Source: Candidatus Nanopelagicaceae bacterium
Lineage (GTDB): Bacteria > Actinomycetota > Actinomycetes > Nanopelagicales > Nanopelagicaceae
Length of the DNA: 5,633 nucleotides
Direction of reading: 5' to 3'
Assembly: GCA_947490625.1 (NCBI GenBank)
Contig: CANLHC010000060.1
Location: forward strand, 1-5,633
Position numbers and translations under genes: made by a program. The notes beneath the pieces are model-generated. The model saw only the letters and a program-made list of their open reading frames with translations, ran no database searches and was not told the origin of the DNA. Positions 5,350 to 5,633 of the stretch are shown here, piece after piece. Within the stretch, counting starts at the first letter, position 1. Each line of letters opens with the position of its first letter.

Positions 5350-5633
5350 TTAGCTACTTACCTTGATTGTGTCACCTGATTTGTTGGACGAGATAACTTG
5401 AATTGTTATTCCCTTATAAGAAACCTTCTCCCCAGGCTTCAAGGAGCCAAGAATTTGGGTGTCTTTTGTCGTCGTCTTGCTACTGATAATTGTGATTATT
5501 CCTTGGTCATCACCTTTTGTGACATCGACTAGATAGACCAGAACTCCAGTTTCAGTTGGTGTTAATTTGTCGAAGCTGGATTGGCGCCGTACTTCCACAG
5601 CTAGTGCTTGGGTTGCGCTCAATGGTGTGATCA
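5350..5633 (-). CDS. C-terminal fragment of a probable secreted protein, possibly M6-type metalloprotease-like
   Basis: The frame is open to the right edge and ends with TAA at 5350, so at least 93 C-terminal residues are present and the true start lies outside the window. A TTG at 5622 is not a credible start because the frame continues through it. The visible part contains EVRRQSSFDKLTPTETGVLVYLVDV, then a Thr/Ser-rich stretch (SSKTTTKDTQ), then LKPGEKVSYKGITIQVISSNKSGDTIKVSS at the end. This pattern (an xxE-x-R-R strand, GVLVYxVD, then LKPGE-V-xx-GI-I-V and GDTIKVS) resembles from memory the C-terminal beta-rich region of secreted bacterial M6-like peptidases. No catalytic motif is visible, so the assignment is tentative. 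It lies upstream of ppiA on the same strand with a 52-bp gap. Confidence 0.75.
   Translation of the reverse strand, partial: ITPLSATQALAVEVRRQSSFDKLTPTETGVLVYLVDVTKGDDQGIITIISSKTTTKDTQILGSLKPGEKVSYKGITIQVISSNKSGDTIKVSS

Noticed and set aside
5350..5622. A complete 90-residue gene starting with TTG at 5622
   Set aside because: The frame stays open upstream to the window edge and the protein begins in the middle of a folded-looking domain, so this is a truncated longer gene.

Overview
The window looks like chromosomal DNA of a low-to-moderate-GC actinobacterium. The lineage is inferred, not shown. The main argument is a cyclophilin gene followed directly by a rhomboid protease gene on the same strand, the ppiA-rhomboid pair that many Actinobacteria carry near the replication origin. 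By eye the base composition is well below that of typical soil actinomycetes, which would fit the streamlined freshwater acI/Nanopelagicales type, but no marker gene in the window proves this.

Layout from left to right. (1) Positions 1-1907, minus strand: a two-gene unit, a PIG-L/LmbE-type deacetylase (first transcribed) followed 9 bp later by an enolase-superfamily (mandelate racemase-type) enzyme whose last residues run off the left edge. (2) Positions 1908-2048: a 141-bp divergent promoter region with a 21-bp near-perfect palindrome that carries a -35-like hexamer on each strand. (3) Positions 2049-4197, plus strand: a second enolase-superfamily enzyme (TTG start, strong Shine-Dalgarno) and a zinc-type medium-chain dehydrogenase. 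(4) Positions 4198-4231: a short convergent gap with stacked inverted repeats and DnaA-box-like sequences that extend into the end of the next gene. (5) Positions 4232-5633, minus strand: rhomboid protease, cyclophilin, and the C-terminal part of an unidentified, probably secreted protein that enters from the right edge. No gene-free stretch reaches 300 bases, and no RNA gene, insertion sequence or CRISPR array was seen.

The four left-hand genes read as one divergently transcribed catabolic locus, probably for a sugar, sugar acid or acylated sugar. The dehydrogenase would oxidise a polyol or sugar, the two mandelate-racemase-type enzymes would dehydrate or epimerise acid sugars, and the deacetylase would remove an N- or O-acyl group. 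The substrate cannot be read from the sequence. The two enolase-superfamily proteins are paralogues sharing a distinctive K-x-G-W-G-P-x-G motif at the second barrel strand. The right-hand genes are conserved housekeeping genes, so the window seems to catch the junction between accessory catabolic DNA and an origin-proximal core segment.
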